DNA from: Colletotrichum lupini
Lineage: Eukaryota > Ascomycota > Sordariomycetes > Glomerellales > Glomerellaceae
Assembly: GCF_023278565.1 (NCBI RefSeq)
Contig: NC_064677.1
Coordinates: 6,138,001 to 6,202,000 of the forward strand
DNA length: 64,000 nt
Reading direction: 5' to 3'
The translations under genes were made by a program, and so were the position numbers. Positions within the stretch are counted from its first letter, which is position 1. Each line of letters opens with the position of its first letter. The notes beneath the pieces are model-generated. The model ran no database searches, was not told where the DNA came from, and saw only the letters and a list, made by a program, of their open reading frames with translations. Positions 10,806-23,531 of this stretch are shown here, piece after piece.

Positions 10806-13749
10806 GAGGTCATGGCCATCGCTGCAGCGCGTCAGTTTAAAGTTAGCGGAGTACTCTGACTCGGCATTGGCAGGACCGTGAAGTTATGACTTGTCCAACG
10901 AGCAGGTACCGCGTCAAGGCCTCATGAGAGTCCTCATGGCCGAATGCGTATTCTGATTGCACATTTTGATCAATTGTGTTCGATGATGGCAAATCAATTA
11001 AATTGGTATGTCGAGATCTAACAGTTTGAATGAGGGGCTCATGGGTTGATAGGCCTCACTCCATAATTGTATCTCAAGTGAAAGAACAATGCTTGGACCG
11101 TCTCGCATCGCGGGGTCCCGTTTTAGTTTTTTGAACGCCTGTGTATCACACACCCGTTCCTGACCGTTGGATATGCTCCCTCCTCCTGGACTGCGCTGAT
11201 TGCTCGCTTCTTGCTCACTTCTTTCTAACTCCTCTCATCTTTGGTCGTTAATATGTTATGCGTTAATCATTCATGTAGTTGCCTCAGTTTTTCACTCTCG
11301 AGTCCCGGGCCGGCCGGCTGGCCCGCTCGACTCGGCGATCGCCGTGGGTCGGCCGAGGGGTGGATGAACCCCATCGCTCGGCCTCGGAAAGTAGACCATC
11401 TTTAATGGAAGCGCCTCTTTTTGATGCCTGTGACGGTAAAATGTGAGATCTTGGGAAGCTGATTGTAGTCCAAGGGCTTTCACATACTGCGCAGAGATGA
11501 CATCTATCGCCAAAGCGGGAGACTGTGTTGTGGCAGTGGATGGAGCCCTGTAGAGTGTCACGTGAGTCAATTGAGCGCACTATATCACGACCTTTGAGAA
11601 GACATACGTAGTAGTTGGAGCAGTAGTAACCCATTGTGAAGACTGTGTTGACGTATGGAGACCGGAAAAGGGAAGATGTTCAGAAGACGTTGAAGTGGTT
11701 GATATGGGCCAAGTAGTAGAGTGGATCGCGAAACGTCGAAGGGATGGACCAGCCTGGGTACGATGGAAGATATGAGCAGATCTTCCTGATGTTCGTGGGA
11801 CGTCAAAGAATGCCAAGTCGTTTGAGCACTTGAATTGAAATGGAGGAGAAGGACTTGGGAGAAACTTATACATGCTCCAAACGCCACCAACGCCCAGACG
11901 CCGGCAATGGAGAAGGTCCATTAATAACACACGCTCTTGGCTAGTCCGGCAAGTTCCTTTGCGGCAGCAGAGTAGCAGACCACTGCCACTTGCCTTGCTT
12001 TGCGTAGTCCGCCTCAACGAAACGAAACAAGCCTCGGAGACCGTGACACCTATCCAGGGCTGCCCCCTTCAGGAGCTCCTAGTCGGCTTGTGGCCCGACA
12101 GGCAAGCAGAACTAAGCCTAAAAATCATCCGACGAAATAGCTTTCAGTGTGTCATACAGGGGGGATGGAGGGGATGGCCGGGCCAACTTTCGTGAAAGAG
12201 CTATAAGCACTGCCTTGGGCACCATGTGTAGTGTAGCAAAAGGGCGAAAAGAGGGTACAGTGTTGAAGGCCTGCGGGCCAAGTGCTACGCTGTGTTGGGC
12301 ATTGGGCCAAAGTTTCCGCTTGGTCAGTGCTCCTCCGGCACGGTTCCCAGCTTTCCGGGAACCCAGAGTGCCCCTTGGTCCCCTTGGCCTCTTTGTCAGT
12401 TGTTGCTGCGTGTTCCTACTTGCCAGTTCTAAGCTGGTGCTGCTGGGGCCCATCCAGTCTGAGGGAGATAGCGCTTGTTTGTGTTTGTGGCAGACCGTGG
12501 GGCTTGTCTCTGGACAACGGGGGACGACCCGATTCACGACGTCTAGCGTTGGCGGCTCAAAATGACGAGAAACAAGTAGGCAGGACAGTACCAAGACATA
12601 AGACGTGCCACCGCTAGGGAAGTTTGCGGGGAACATCGCTGGGCATGGCTGGTGGTAGTTGGGGGCGAAGGGCGTTCGCTAGGCGTGCTTAGTTTCAGAT
12701 GAGACCGAAGTGCAGAGTATGGTACACAAAGTAGGGACGGAGTGGCTCAGAAGGGTACGTGTACGGTCTCTTGGAGAGCGGGTCCGCTCGCATGTGCGGC
12801 ATGGCACCAAGATCAAGCGTATGTACTCCGTACGGATATGCTATTTGTGGTGATGACAGTTGGTGTTCCGGGGGAAACAACGGTAGGTTGAGCCTTGCTT
12901 GAGGTTGATGGAGAACAGGGGACCCTCTCCCCGGCGACGAGTTATGCGGATGGAGCTGGTCGAGACCGTTCGGAAGGGTTCCACGTCAGCAATTCAATGA
13001 TGTTGAGTCGAGATAGGGCTATAAGCTCCATGAAGGATTGTCAAAACTGTGGTTTGATGATCTCATTCATAATACGGGTCATGTCATGGAGGCATAGGTA
13101 CATGGAACTCAAGAGACTTTGGGGGCCCCAGGAGACTAGATCGGGACCAGATACCATGCGGCGGGTACCTTACTTCACCCTTCCTAGGAAGCCGATAGAC
13201 CGATGCGGGCCGCTACGGCGCCTCGAGGCGCCGGCTAATGTCTTGGAGTTCAGGTGAGGCAGGGTTGATCAATGTACAATGATTTTGGGTGTCTTTGATG
13301 ACAACGAGGGTCTCTGACTATGCTTATAAAGTTGACGAGAGAGATGTGAAAGTGTATTGAACTTGATTGTGCAGTGTGATGAGTGAGTGATGGAGGAAAG
13401 ATGAGTAAGCGGACCGACGATGAGATGGGCGACGAGAGGTTACGTAATAACTCCGGTCCGACCAGATGACATAACGCGACGCGGCACGTGCGGACAGGCC
13501 AAGGCAGGTGGGGCCTCTGGATCCGAGCTCAAACTCTCTTGGGAGCTCCTGGAAACTTTCAGCGCAAAGCTCAAGTTCCCTCTCCTGGTGATTTTCGCAT
13601 CATCTTAATCCAGAGTCAGACCACTCCATGCTGCACATTCGCAACAAACAATTGAAGCAACTGTCGAGAGCCCACGATACCTCCATCGGCCGAGTGAACA
13701 ACTTCATCGGAAGTCAATCAGTCCGAGTCCCATAAACCAAAATACTCCG

Positions 13750-13754
13750 ATTGG
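13750..13754 (-). promoter_or_regulatory. CCAAT box (inverted) upstream of COX16
   Basis: ATTGG on the plus strand is CCAAT on the minus strand, about 50 bp before the COX16 start codon. The fungal CCAAT-binding (Hap) complex regulates respiratory genes, so the site is plausible, but a pentamer occurs often by chance. Confidence 0.35.
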
Positions 13755-13804
13755 GCGTCTAATTACATTGCATCGTCATCTCTTCTTGTTAGACGTCACT
13801 CAAC

Positions 13805-14230
13805 ATGGCCGTATTCGACAGCAAAAAGTTCCAATCCTCGGCGGCGACTAACACCTTCGCCGCCAAGTACCGAGCGCAAATGGCCAAGAGGCCATTCCTC
13901 CTATTCGGTCTGCCTTTCGTGGCCGTTATGGTTGCCGGTTCATTCGTCTTGACGCCAGCTACAGCGATCCGCTACGAAAAGTACGATAGAAGGGTGCGAC
14001 AGGTTACCAGGGATGAGGAGCTGAACATGCGTCGGTCAGCACGCAAGGTGGACATGAAGGAGGAATACTACGTAAGTCATAGTGTTGAAGCAGCTTGGCG
14101 AGAAGTTGGACATGTATGGAGCAGGACTAACTGAGGACAATAGCGACTTGCGGCCAAGGACATCGACAACTGGGAGCAGAAGCGTGTCAAGCGATTCGCC
14201 GGCGAACATGATGGCATCATTGGCGAGTAG
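13805..14230 (+). CDS. COX16: cytochrome c oxidase assembly protein COX16
   Basis: COX16 is a small mitochondrial inner-membrane protein needed to assemble cytochrome c oxidase. Two exons (13805-14071 and 14144-14230) encode 117 residues. The 72-bp intron has GTAAGT at its start, CTAAC as branch site and TAG at its end. An N-terminal stretch with FDSKKF precedes a single membrane segment at about residues 31-49 (FLLFGLPFVAVMVAGSFVL). The family signature TPATAIRYEKYDRRVR follows, and the C-terminal exon continues with KDIDNWEQKRVKR. Length and all conserved blocks match fungal Cox16. The start is the first ATG after a pyrimidine-rich leader. The gene is isolated, with several kilobases of non-coding DNA on either side. 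Confidence 0.96.
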
Positions 14231-16519
14231 AGAAGCCATCACGATACGCCTTGCATCTCGATCGACTTGAAGGCTACGATGCGTTGGCACAACTTCGAAA
14301 TGCCAGGCTTGTCAACATGCGTGCATCGAGATGGGATGAATAAACGCGTCGATGAAAAAAAAAATCCCTTTAAGCAAGGAAGTTTGTTTATCAATCACGG
14401 CCACGATCGTTGCGGTCAACTCCCTCGCTCAGAGTCTCGGCCCAAGCAAGAACGCGACCGCGGCAAGGCGCTTGTTGTGGCAGAATTGTTGACGAAAGAA
14501 TGTGCACATCTTCATCTCGGCAGCGTCTGACCTTGATCAATGCGCACAAAAACAATCAGCCACTTCGTGCCCAATCCCCCAAGCCACCAAGGGTTCAAGG
14601 CCAGCTAAGCGTCGCCTTCAACGTCACTTCCGAACCCCGTTGTCAATCATTATCTGGCAGGTCTCATGCGGCCGCCGTGGCTGCCGTGGAACGGGACGGG
14701 AGGCATGCATAAGAAGATCCCTATTAGGGGGAGGCGTCGGACCGTCGTTATTGGGACAACCAAGATGCACAACATTAGGGCGGCTCCCTTGGGCGCTTGC
14801 ACGCGGGATGACGCACCCACGGGTCGATCTGGGGTGGCCGCAGTGAGCGCGGCCACTCCCTGTTGAATGTACGAACATGAAACAACTGTCTTGATCCATC
14901 AGAGACACGATTGAGAAGCTGGGCGCTTGGAAAAAGTTGGTGTTATTGTTAAGCTTGGTGCTGGTGAAGCAAGCCCCTATGCACCGGGAAGAGTGACGGA
15001 GCGCATGCTGTCTCCCTTGGTCGCCTCACATCGCGCTACACGCGAAGGCGCATTCCAGGTACAGGCTGACGCTCAAGTTCAACATCATGCATGTAAAGCA
15101 AGTCTCAATCGATATCGACTAGTAGCGTGGGAATACCAAAATTTGGGTCATAAAACGTTCTTCGGCATATAAGCTGAGTGCTCACATATGCAATGCGCAA
15201 GACAGCGGTGCCTGCCCTGCATCCTCTGGCCATCGGAAGCCACTGCTTGGATCTGACGACGTCAATGGATGGATGAGGTCCCATCACGATCGAGGTGCTG
15301 TCGTTCTGAACGAACTACTGGTGAAATGCAACGGTTTCCTTGTCGCACGCATCAACTTCAGCCTCTGCTGAACGAAGCTGTCAAGCAAGCCACCGGCCCT
15401 AGTACGGGAAGGGGTGGCTGTTCCGTTTCAAAACGTCTTCGTGTTCTCATCGGGCGATCAAGTCGCACCATGAATCCAAGAGCGAGATGAGGAAGGAAAA
15501 AAAATGCCCGGATAGAAACATTCGCATAGGTCACTCAAGGGCCAGTGGCGGAGATGTCACAGAAAGATTCAGGAGGCCCAGCGTCTCAAGACGGGAGTTG
15601 GTACCGCGGTCGAGGGAAACCAAAAAGAAGAAGCCTTGTCGATCGGGATCGACGGGGCATTGCCATGCCGTCACTTCGTTCCCACCACGCCCCCATAGTA
15701 TGAGCCCGGCAGGATGGTCCTGATGGGGGTCCGCGGGCCACTTTGTCGACTTTTCTGATGGGAACGAGAGCACGACATTTTGGACTCGATGGATTCCAAA
15801 GGGCTGAATGACTGCGCGAGGTGTGCAGGGGCGGCGGGTGCGCGGAGAGCGTTTGTGGGAACGAGCTAGTTTTCGGCCTGGCAGCTTCTCGTACGGGCGC
15901 CCGCGGAACGAGTATCCGTGTTTTTTTGGTAATAATAGTAAGAAAGTAACCCTGTCTGTCATCATGTAGCTTCTGATAGAGTCATCAGTTAGTCTGGTCG
16001 AGTCACCGAATAGCCTGACTGTATTCTTGGGATCGAAAGCCCCTCGTTGATACGGGATGCCGTTGGCTGAAGCGAATGGAAGTTCTTTGTGGCGCAGAAA
16101 CGCCTTTCGGTGAGACCAACACGCCGATAACGCTTACGATTCGTTTGCGTGGATTGCTGACGCAAGGCTGTACTCTGGACCGTATCACGGTAGCGTGGTG
16201 TGTGCCGCGCAGCCTTGGGAGAGAAAGCCGAACGATCTTGTATTCTTGGGCATCATCACGAGACGATGCGTGGAGGGAGTGAGCCGTGGGCAGGTGAGTC
16301 GGTCTCCGCTGGAGAAGTCTCAACTCGAAACTACGGATATAGTACGTCAAAGACTTTTTTCGGTCCGGCGCTTTTTCAGAGATGATTTCGCGTCTTATCC
16401 TTCCCTTGCAACGCCCTTCCGATTCACCGGGAATATACCTACACAATCCGAGTCTGAGCATCACCAAGTGGGACTTCTTGGCAAAGGCCATCAGAAAGTC
16501 TCCCGACAGCCGGAGCGGC

Positions 16520-16543
16520 GGGGGGGGGGGGGGGGGGGGGGGG
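16520..16543 (+). repeat. homopolymer tract of 24 G
   Basis: An uninterrupted run of 24 G lies in otherwise unique DNA. It could form quadruplex structures or be slippage-prone. The exact length may be unreliable, because sequencing of such tracts is error-prone. Confidence 0.9.
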
Positions 16544-17766
16544 AATGGCGAGATATGGAAAGGGAGGTTGAAAGATAATCTCATGATTGGGGGAGGAAGA
16601 ATGCTGAGCTGAAGAAAGAGGGTGTGCGCGATGAGACGGTCTGGTGGACTTGGCTCAGGCGGTAAACCTCCAATAGATGATTGCGGATTGCTTCTTGGGC
16701 TTTCTTGGAGACTCGGACACCACCACCACCATTAGACCGGTTCATCCAAAGGACAGCAAAATTACGAGATCGTGATGTGAATGAAGGGCGAGGCCGCTCC
16801 CTGAATCTCTCGAGGGGGAGCTGTTCTCGCTCTCACCGACGCGACTGGGAGATCGAGATGGAAGTTGGTGCTGTGACCTCCTAGGGATGCCTCCGGACCT
16901 AGTAGTCCCCCCAACCTATCGAAATCTATTGAACAGGTTCTTGGGAGGTGCATCACGATGGGAGGATGAGGGGAAAGACATCAGCTGAGCAAGCTGCGAA
17001 CTTGCTAGGATGATGGATCCCCCCCCCGTTGGTGGGTTGTGGACTTTGTGGTTCGGAGCTAACCAAGATTCTTGCCAGGGATGGTAATGAGGAAGTGCAC
17101 CCTTTTTTCCTGGGGGAAGAAGCTGCTTGATCAGCTGGAAGTGAGGGGTCAAGACCGGATGGCGTCGGATGCTGTAGGTAGTGTAGCCCGGTGGGCGTGG
17201 GGGAAACCCTACCGAAGGCCGAACGGTGTTTGGAAACAAGAGAGTCCCGACGGGACCGGATTGCCAACAATAGCAGGTCAGGATGAAGGAGCAGGGCAGG
17301 TGAAACTGGTGAGCTGTCAGTCGGCATGCGAGACTCATTGCGGGTGAAGACCATTGCATGCGGGATATGCGATGACAGTTGGCAGCGGCGCTTGCAAGAA
17401 ACGCAAAGAAATAGAGAGAGTGTTTGATGAACTTATCCTGCTGGCCATCTCGGTTCACCCACGCATGCGAACGGCGGCTGCTACCGATTCGTCGTCTTGG
17501 AAAAAAGACCGCATTTCGCATTTCTGATATCTGACCGCTTCTTCTTTCATCACGCAAAAGAGAAGGAGGGGAAATCTCGTCTGTTCCAATGCTAGTGTGA
17601 CAAGTTCATCAACGGATCTCTGCACCGTTTGCCCTTAGCTGCAGGAACACGATGAAGATGGCCGACCGTTCGCGGCTTAGTCTCCCAAGCTCCATCTCAG
17701 GTACCATCACATCAGACCAGAAGACTTGCATTCGCTTCCGCAGTACAGCGGATGTACTACCAAGAG

Positions 17767-17804
17767 GAGTGTGTGTGGTGTGTGTGTGTGTGTGTATGTG
17801 TGTG
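17767..17804 (+). repeat. GT microsatellite
   Basis: The run is imperfect, made of GTGTGT blocks interrupted by single GG and TA steps. It lies in non-coding DNA. Confidence 0.85.
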
Positions 17805-18742
17805 TCCATTTTGCCATCCGCCGCGCGCCAATCCTAAAGAGGCTCAGACGGATGCCCATCGCACTTAAACACACATCTTGAGGTTCGTCAGCCACTCAGC
17901 AGCTGCGGCAGTGGCTTGTCGTTCTTTTCCCTCCTCTCTCCAAGTTCCCAGTGCCTTCCTCCCTTTTCCCACTTCCGTTCACGCTAGGCGGCAGCGTTTT
18001 GCAGCGTTTTGCACTCTTTGGGCATGGCTTAGGTGGGATCGTCGACGTTTGGGGGGAGGGGGGGGGGGGTTTAGATCAGGATCAGATCAGGCGTGTCCTG
18101 CTGAACGGTCACGGTATCGGGTTCGTCAGCAGCGTCTATCTTTCCGAGGCAAGGGAGAAAGATGTGGAAGGTGGGTTGAATGGGTGTTGAAAGGACGGAT
18201 GATGGTGGTGCCCCTGTCTCGGTCCGACATCGCGTTTCTCTGAATATCTTCTGAAGGGGGAAGGAAGATCACGGCCGTTGTTGAGTATCCGTAACCGCAT
18301 GGCATAGCATTGGCGATGGGGTAAAGATAGGCAAAAAAGGGTCCCCCGATGCACGATGCGGGATGGAAGCGAGGGCATCACGCAGAAAAGACTCCGCAGA
18401 ACAAGTTGCAAAAAAACATTCCAGGATCAAGCAACTCGAGCACAAATGCGTAACTGGGATTCGAAGCGGTGGGCAAAAAATCAAGGAGTGTTCCAAGGCG
18501 ATCAGTGGTCATCGCAGGAGCGCCTGCGCTGCTGATCAGCCACACCAGCAACGACCAGGAACCACTTGATCGGTGATCTTCGCCGGCCGATTGGCTGTCA
18601 ATTCGTCTTTTTCGGAATCAGCTTCTCGTTGGCTGACGGGCCCTCTTTCAGGCTTCATCCCACGTCCTTGTCGTGCTTGTATGACTGTTTGAGAATGGGG
18701 TTATGTTTGCAGAGGAGCTGGAGAAGCAACGCCACACATGCA

Positions 18743-21232
18743 CAGGGTTGGAAAAAATACTACTAGTATTTAGTAAGTCGACCCACCCCCTTTTGGCCAC
18801 CCCCCCCTTTTGGCCACCCCATTTCTCCATCCCAGCCACCGCATTAAAACCCTACCCACGATTTTCAAACCACTATAATAATTACAAAAATCGTCCAAAT
18901 GCAATTCTTTTTTACATACTTATTTATTAATATATAATAGTCTCGTATATTAAAAATGAAGTTATTCGGGCTCTTAAGGCTATTAAAAGAGGTCTCTTAG
19001 TTAATCGGGCCTCGATTGAGTTCGGAGTTCTAAGGTTAACTCTTCGTAACTATAGGAGAGGTTACTAAACGAGGGTAATAGTATTCGCAGACCTCTAGAG
19101 GCTTCCTCTATAATAAGAAGACTAACTAGCTTAGTAAGTTCGTATTTAGTATAATCTGGGCGTTATATTAACTTACGAATAGTTTATAGAATTTGCTAAG
19201 CGAGTTCTAAGATCTTAGGGGGATATAAATCCTCTTAGGAAGAGATAAATAGACGCTTTCTTAAGAAGGAACTTATTAATTAAGGTCTAGAGAAGTCGTA
19301 TTATCGATTCGAGGCGTTTAAATAGGGCTATTACTAATATAATTAAGTTATAGTTTAGATTACTTAATATACTAAAGATTAGCAATATTAAATAGGCTAA
19401 TAGGTATAATATAAATAAGACTAGTATTCTAAAGGGCAAGGGATTTAATAGCCTAGTTTTAAGTAAAGTAGAGACTATAGTAGTACGAAAAAAAGAGCCT
19501 AGTTCGCGTACTTAGGTATCTATTATTAAGTATATTTTTACTATTAGTCGAGCTATTAAACTACTAGTTATATATAAGGGAAAGTTAGTATAATAGTAGT
19601 AGTTTCTACTTAAACTTAACCCTTATGCTAGTTAGGAGTTTATAGTAATAGATAATAGCTAGACGACCGATAAGACTGCCCTTAAGTAGTTAAAAACAGT
19701 GTTCTTACTATAGACTAAGACCCCCCCCCCTTAGGGGGCTTAGTATACTTAATAAGCCTCGACTATTAGTTCTAGATAGCTATAGGAGTTATACGATAAT
19801 AGAATTTATATAGGAATATTATAGAAATAACGTCTACTTGCTATTTTTATTACTATATACTTCTTATATCCTCTAGCTATTAGATATAGCTATCTTTAGA
19901 CTTATTAAGTCTAAGTATAAGAAGGAGCTTAGTAAGGAGGATATAGTAGACAATTCTACTATCGTTAGAAAGCGGTACTTCTTAAGCTACTACTAAAAAG
20001 CTCGTTTAGCTAGTCTAACGTCGTTAAATATACGAAGTGGGTAGAAAGTAATTAGACTATATCCCCCTAATATAGCCAGACTACTTACTAATCTAATAGT
20101 CCTACCTAACCTAGTTATACTAATTAAAAAGACCGCAGATACTAAGTAAGTAACTAGTAATACTAGAAAAGCTATTAACTAGGTATTAGCGGCGTCTATT
20201 ATTAACTAGTTAATACCTAGGAAGGCTAGCGAGCTCTGCGATTAGTTAAAGTTATTTATAGAGCTTAGTCTAGACTATAACACATAACGACTACTATTTA
20301 AAAAGGTAAAAAAGGTATTTAGCGAGCAGGCCTACTATCTAGTAGTATCTTAGTACTATATTCGAGTTTTAGAAGCTAAAGTTAACTAATTAAGGCCATA
20401 AAAAAAGAAGAGTATACTAATAGACCTAAATACTAAGTTCGCAAATATCTAGGATATATAGAGAGCTTAGGAGGACTCTAGCGACCGTCTAGTTAGTCCT
20501 AGTCGACTTATAGGGGTCGAATTACTTAGGGAGAATAATAACTATATTATTATAGTAGTAAAAGATAGTTAATTAATTAAGTATAGTTAGTAGCGATATC
20601 TTAATACTATATTTTGATGGGGTGGCTAAAAGGGGGGGGTGGCCAAAAGGGGGTAGGTCGACTTATTAGTCTAGTCTAGTATTAGTAAGTCTAGTATTAG
20701 TCTACCCTTCAAAATACTAGTTTAGTATTAGTATAGCTAGTACTAGACTAGACTAGTATTAGTATACTACTAATATACTAATTAGTATAAAATATACTAT
20801 TTATAGTAATTTTATTACTATTTTTAGAAATTTAAATATTAGTTTTAATTTATTTGAAATTCTTTTTAAAAAATGTAATATAAAATATTTCTATAGTAAA
20901 TATAAGTAAAACTATTTAATTAGAAAATTTTATAATTTAATTTTTAAATGTTTTAGAAAAATTATTTAGAAACTAATATTTTAAGAATATTCTACTTAAA
21001 AAGTAATATGTAAGTTTTTAAAGCTATATAAAATAAGCTTTTAATAGTTCAATTTTATTATATATCAATATTTATAATTAATTATTGATTATAAATTTAT
21101 AAATAATTTTTCTAATATATACTAATTAGTATACTAATACTAGTATAATATAGTACTAGTCTAGGCCGTACCATACTAGTCTAGTATTAGTCCAGGCTGT
21201 ACTAGACTAGACTAGACTAATTTCCAACCCTG
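18743..21232. mobile_element. non-autonomous hAT-type element, split by a Fot1 insertion
   Basis: Inverted ends start CAGGGTTGGAAA on the left and, read inward on the other strand, CAGGGTTGGAAA on the right. The octamer CACATGCA flanks both sides (18735-18742 and 21233-21240). An 8-bp target duplication with CAGGG-type ends is diagnostic of the hAT superfamily. Without the nested Fot1 copy the element is only 600 bp, AT-rich, with clusters of TACTAG/CTAGTATTAG motifs near both ends and no transposase, so it must have been moved by a transposase made elsewhere. The subterminal motif clusters resemble transposase-binding arrays known from hAT elements; that part is inference. Confidence 0.9.
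18776..20663 (+). mobile_element. Fot1/pogo DNA transposon, RIP-inactivated, 1,888 bp
   Basis: Inverted repeats of about 45 bp start AGTCGACC and include two CCCTTTTGGCCACCCC-like units. They bound the element, and TA is duplicated at each side (18774-18775 and 20664-20665), as in the Tc1/mariner-pogo superfamily. The size matches Fot1 (about 1.9 kb). Near 18960 the plus strand translates to IRALKAIKRGLL followed by FGVLRLTLRN. This is the psq-type helix-turn-helix that opens pogo transposases, with a proline-to-leucine change expected from C-to-T mutation. Stops then appear every few codons over the DDE region. It is nested in the hAT element, so it is the younger insertion. It cannot encode a transposase. 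Confidence 0.92.
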
Positions 21233-21530
21233 CACATGCACATACACACCCCCACCTCCTCCCCTCCCGTCGGTGTAGGTGTGCGTCCAGGGCCGCCTCC
21301 GAGATATCAGAGTTGGATGGCGACGTGTCATTGGCTACGTGGCTGCGTGCCTCGCCGGCAGGGACGGGTCCAAAAATCGGGTGTTCACGACATTGCTGTT
21401 GTGGTCGTACGTGTAAAGCGCAAGACATCACCATTCGGGGGGGACCGGCTCAGCGAAACGAGAAGAAAGTAGTTGCTGTGCGTCCATCCGGAGAATATAC
21501 TTACAAAGTACGTACGCAAGCGGGATCACG

Positions 21531-21553
21531 AAAAAAAAAAAAAAAAAAAAAAG
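21531..21553 (+). repeat. homopolymer tract of 23 A
   Basis: An uninterrupted A run in non-coding DNA, about 300 bp right of the hAT element. Confidence 0.9.
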
Positions 21554-23514
21554 TGCCCCAGCTCTTTCTTCTCAGGTACCTTACCGTAAGACAGATGCCC
21601 CTTGGCCCCGTTCAAAGTTTACAGGTTCACTGGGAGAGACATTATCGCGATCAGCATCGAAGATTGCAATTGCAAGAGACATGAAACACACGGCCTCGCG
21701 CCTGTGGAACGTATCTGAAGCCGTAGCGTATCCTTTGGGATCACCTTCTGGCTTCCATTCGATTAGAAAGCCCTGACAAGCCATAGAAGACACGCAAGAG
21801 GCAGATCAAGCGGTAGAAGGAGCGTGGAAAAAGATCAGACGGCGTTGACATTGATGAAATTCGTTATGCTTCCCTTAGTACGTAGGTAGCGTTCAGACGG
21901 AGGAGATGAACGGATGACGTATCGTAACGTCGCCGTCAGCGCCCGTTTGGGAGCGTGCCCTCCGCTGATCTGCCTGAGATCCACGGCCACCTGCTGTAAA
22001 AGGTGCCCTTTCGTTGAGTTAGTAATGCTCTTCAGAGCGTGGGACGTGCCCGCCCTTCCGGATACTTTGGTACGTATCATCATTCATCATGGCCTCGAGA
22101 CTGAACTTGGGGAGCCAGAAAGAAGCGAGCAGTTAGGTATACCTATCTACGTACTTTCCGGGTTCCTTTCAGGCTTCCAGGGCCGAGAGAAGTCAAGAAG
22201 AGAGTTTCTTGACCGGGTGAACCTGGAAAAGCAGCTAGGTACCCAAGGGCTCACAGGAGTCACAGGCTGACCAACACCGCCTTGCTGGCCCCCCCTGTCC
22301 CCTGTTCATCTTCCTCAATCAGCTGTCAGCCTGGTTAATTCTCTTCTTCCTTCTCTTTTGTTTCCGTCCCCGTCCCCGTCCCCGGAACTCTCATTTTGGC
22401 CGTGGCCTAAATTTGGTGATTTGCTCCATCGTGTGCTTCGTTTTTCGAGGTGGGCATTTCCAGTGTCTTCCAAATCCACGAAGAAACCACCAAACAACCA
22501 CAAAAACATTCACCCCGTTTTAGGAACGCTAGTGTCGCCTCGTCTCTCGTCCAGCACAGTTCGGACCTAAGATACACACACATTCGGCATTCTTTCCTTC
22601 GTTGCTGTTCCTCCCGGAGAGGAAGAAGGGCCACGCACGACCATCCGCAGCATGACTTCAGACGGCACATCTGACCGCCGACGAGTTGGAATTGGAATGA
22701 CGACTTCCTTTCTTGTTCTGTCCACTTTCGCTTTGTCTTGGGTGTAGCTAATGTACTGCCTTTTGCGATACGACAATTCGGTAAAGGTCTGAGCAACAAA
22801 CTAGGGAAGGGAACAGGTAGCGCCGCGCAAGCGCAGCCTTGTCCTTGGGATTCGACTCGCGTCCACGGCGGTGAGCAATAGACATTCACGCCGGCCGGGA
22901 CGGGCGGCGTCCATTCTCGCGAGATCTCTCGATCTCTTCCTCCCTCTCTCTGGGTAGCATCTCTCTCTCTCTCTCAAACTCTCTCCGTTGTTTCCGTCTC
23001 TGCAGCTGGAGTTACCGTGTATCCGGTCTCTCTGGGCAGCATCAACAATCTTCACACACGCACCTCGGATACGTATACCACCCTCCATTATCCATCGGCG
23101 TGGCACGCGCCTGATCCTCTTAGCCTCCTCCTCTCAAGTTGAACCCCTCCCACTCACTGAATGCTCCCGTCATCCATCCATCCCAAAATTCCTCGTCGAC
23201 ATGCGGAACCTGCAAGGCACCGTCTCTCCCATTCCTCAAGAACCCTTTCCTCCCCCCCACCACCCTAGCAAAAGCTAGTGGCTCAACTCACTAGCGTGAG
23301 AGTCCTGCTTCCTCGTTCCTCGTTCCTCCCACCCCTGCTCCGTTCACGTCTGTGTAGGCTATCCTCTATTCAGCCTCGATCGTCAGGGACCTTGGTCTCC
23401 GCGGCGTGCTGTGCCCAGTCCACTTGTGCGGTGTGCGGCGTGCGTGTACCTGTCTTGTCTCTCTCTGCTGCATAGCGTACCCATCCTCGCGTCCGCTCGC
23501 TTTTCCCGCTTGAA

Positions 23515-23531
23515 GGGGGGGGGGGGGGGGG
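23515..23531 (+). repeat. homopolymer tract of 17 G
   Basis: A G run followed by TGGTAGGTAGGTAG, about 560 bp upstream of the next start codon. It is on the G-rich strand and could form quadruplex structures. Confidence 0.88.

Larger units (their letters stand above)
8853..13804. other. about 5 kb with no recognisable gene
   Basis: Composition is normal, with no RIP signature and no repeat that I can see. Open frames are short and overlap on both strands. The best coding candidate is listed separately at 9859-10805. A CCAAT-type site near the right end belongs to COX16. Confidence 0.5.
14231..18742. other. about 4.5 kb intergenic DNA, no recognisable gene
   Basis: Composition is normal and there is no RIP signature. 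It contains a 24-base G tract, a shorter G-rich run near 18051-18069 and a GT microsatellite. Long frames here are driven by simple sequence (for example a proline run from the G tract) and show no domain. Confidence 0.55.

Noticed and set aside
11284..12017. Overlapping minus-strand frames, one with a hydrophobic stretch near WALVAFGACISF
   Set aside because: The hydrophobic segment cannot be joined to a credible protein, so no gene is called.
12118..12636. 172-residue minus-strand frame
   Set aside because: Overlaps two plus-strand frames of similar length, with nothing family-like in any.
16003..16584. 193-residue minus-strand frame with a poly-proline run
   Set aside because: The run is the reverse of the 24-G tract, no domain is present, and equally long frames overlap on the plus strand.
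22407..22889. 160-residue minus-strand frame
   Set aside because: Lies in CT-rich promoter-like DNA and has no motif.
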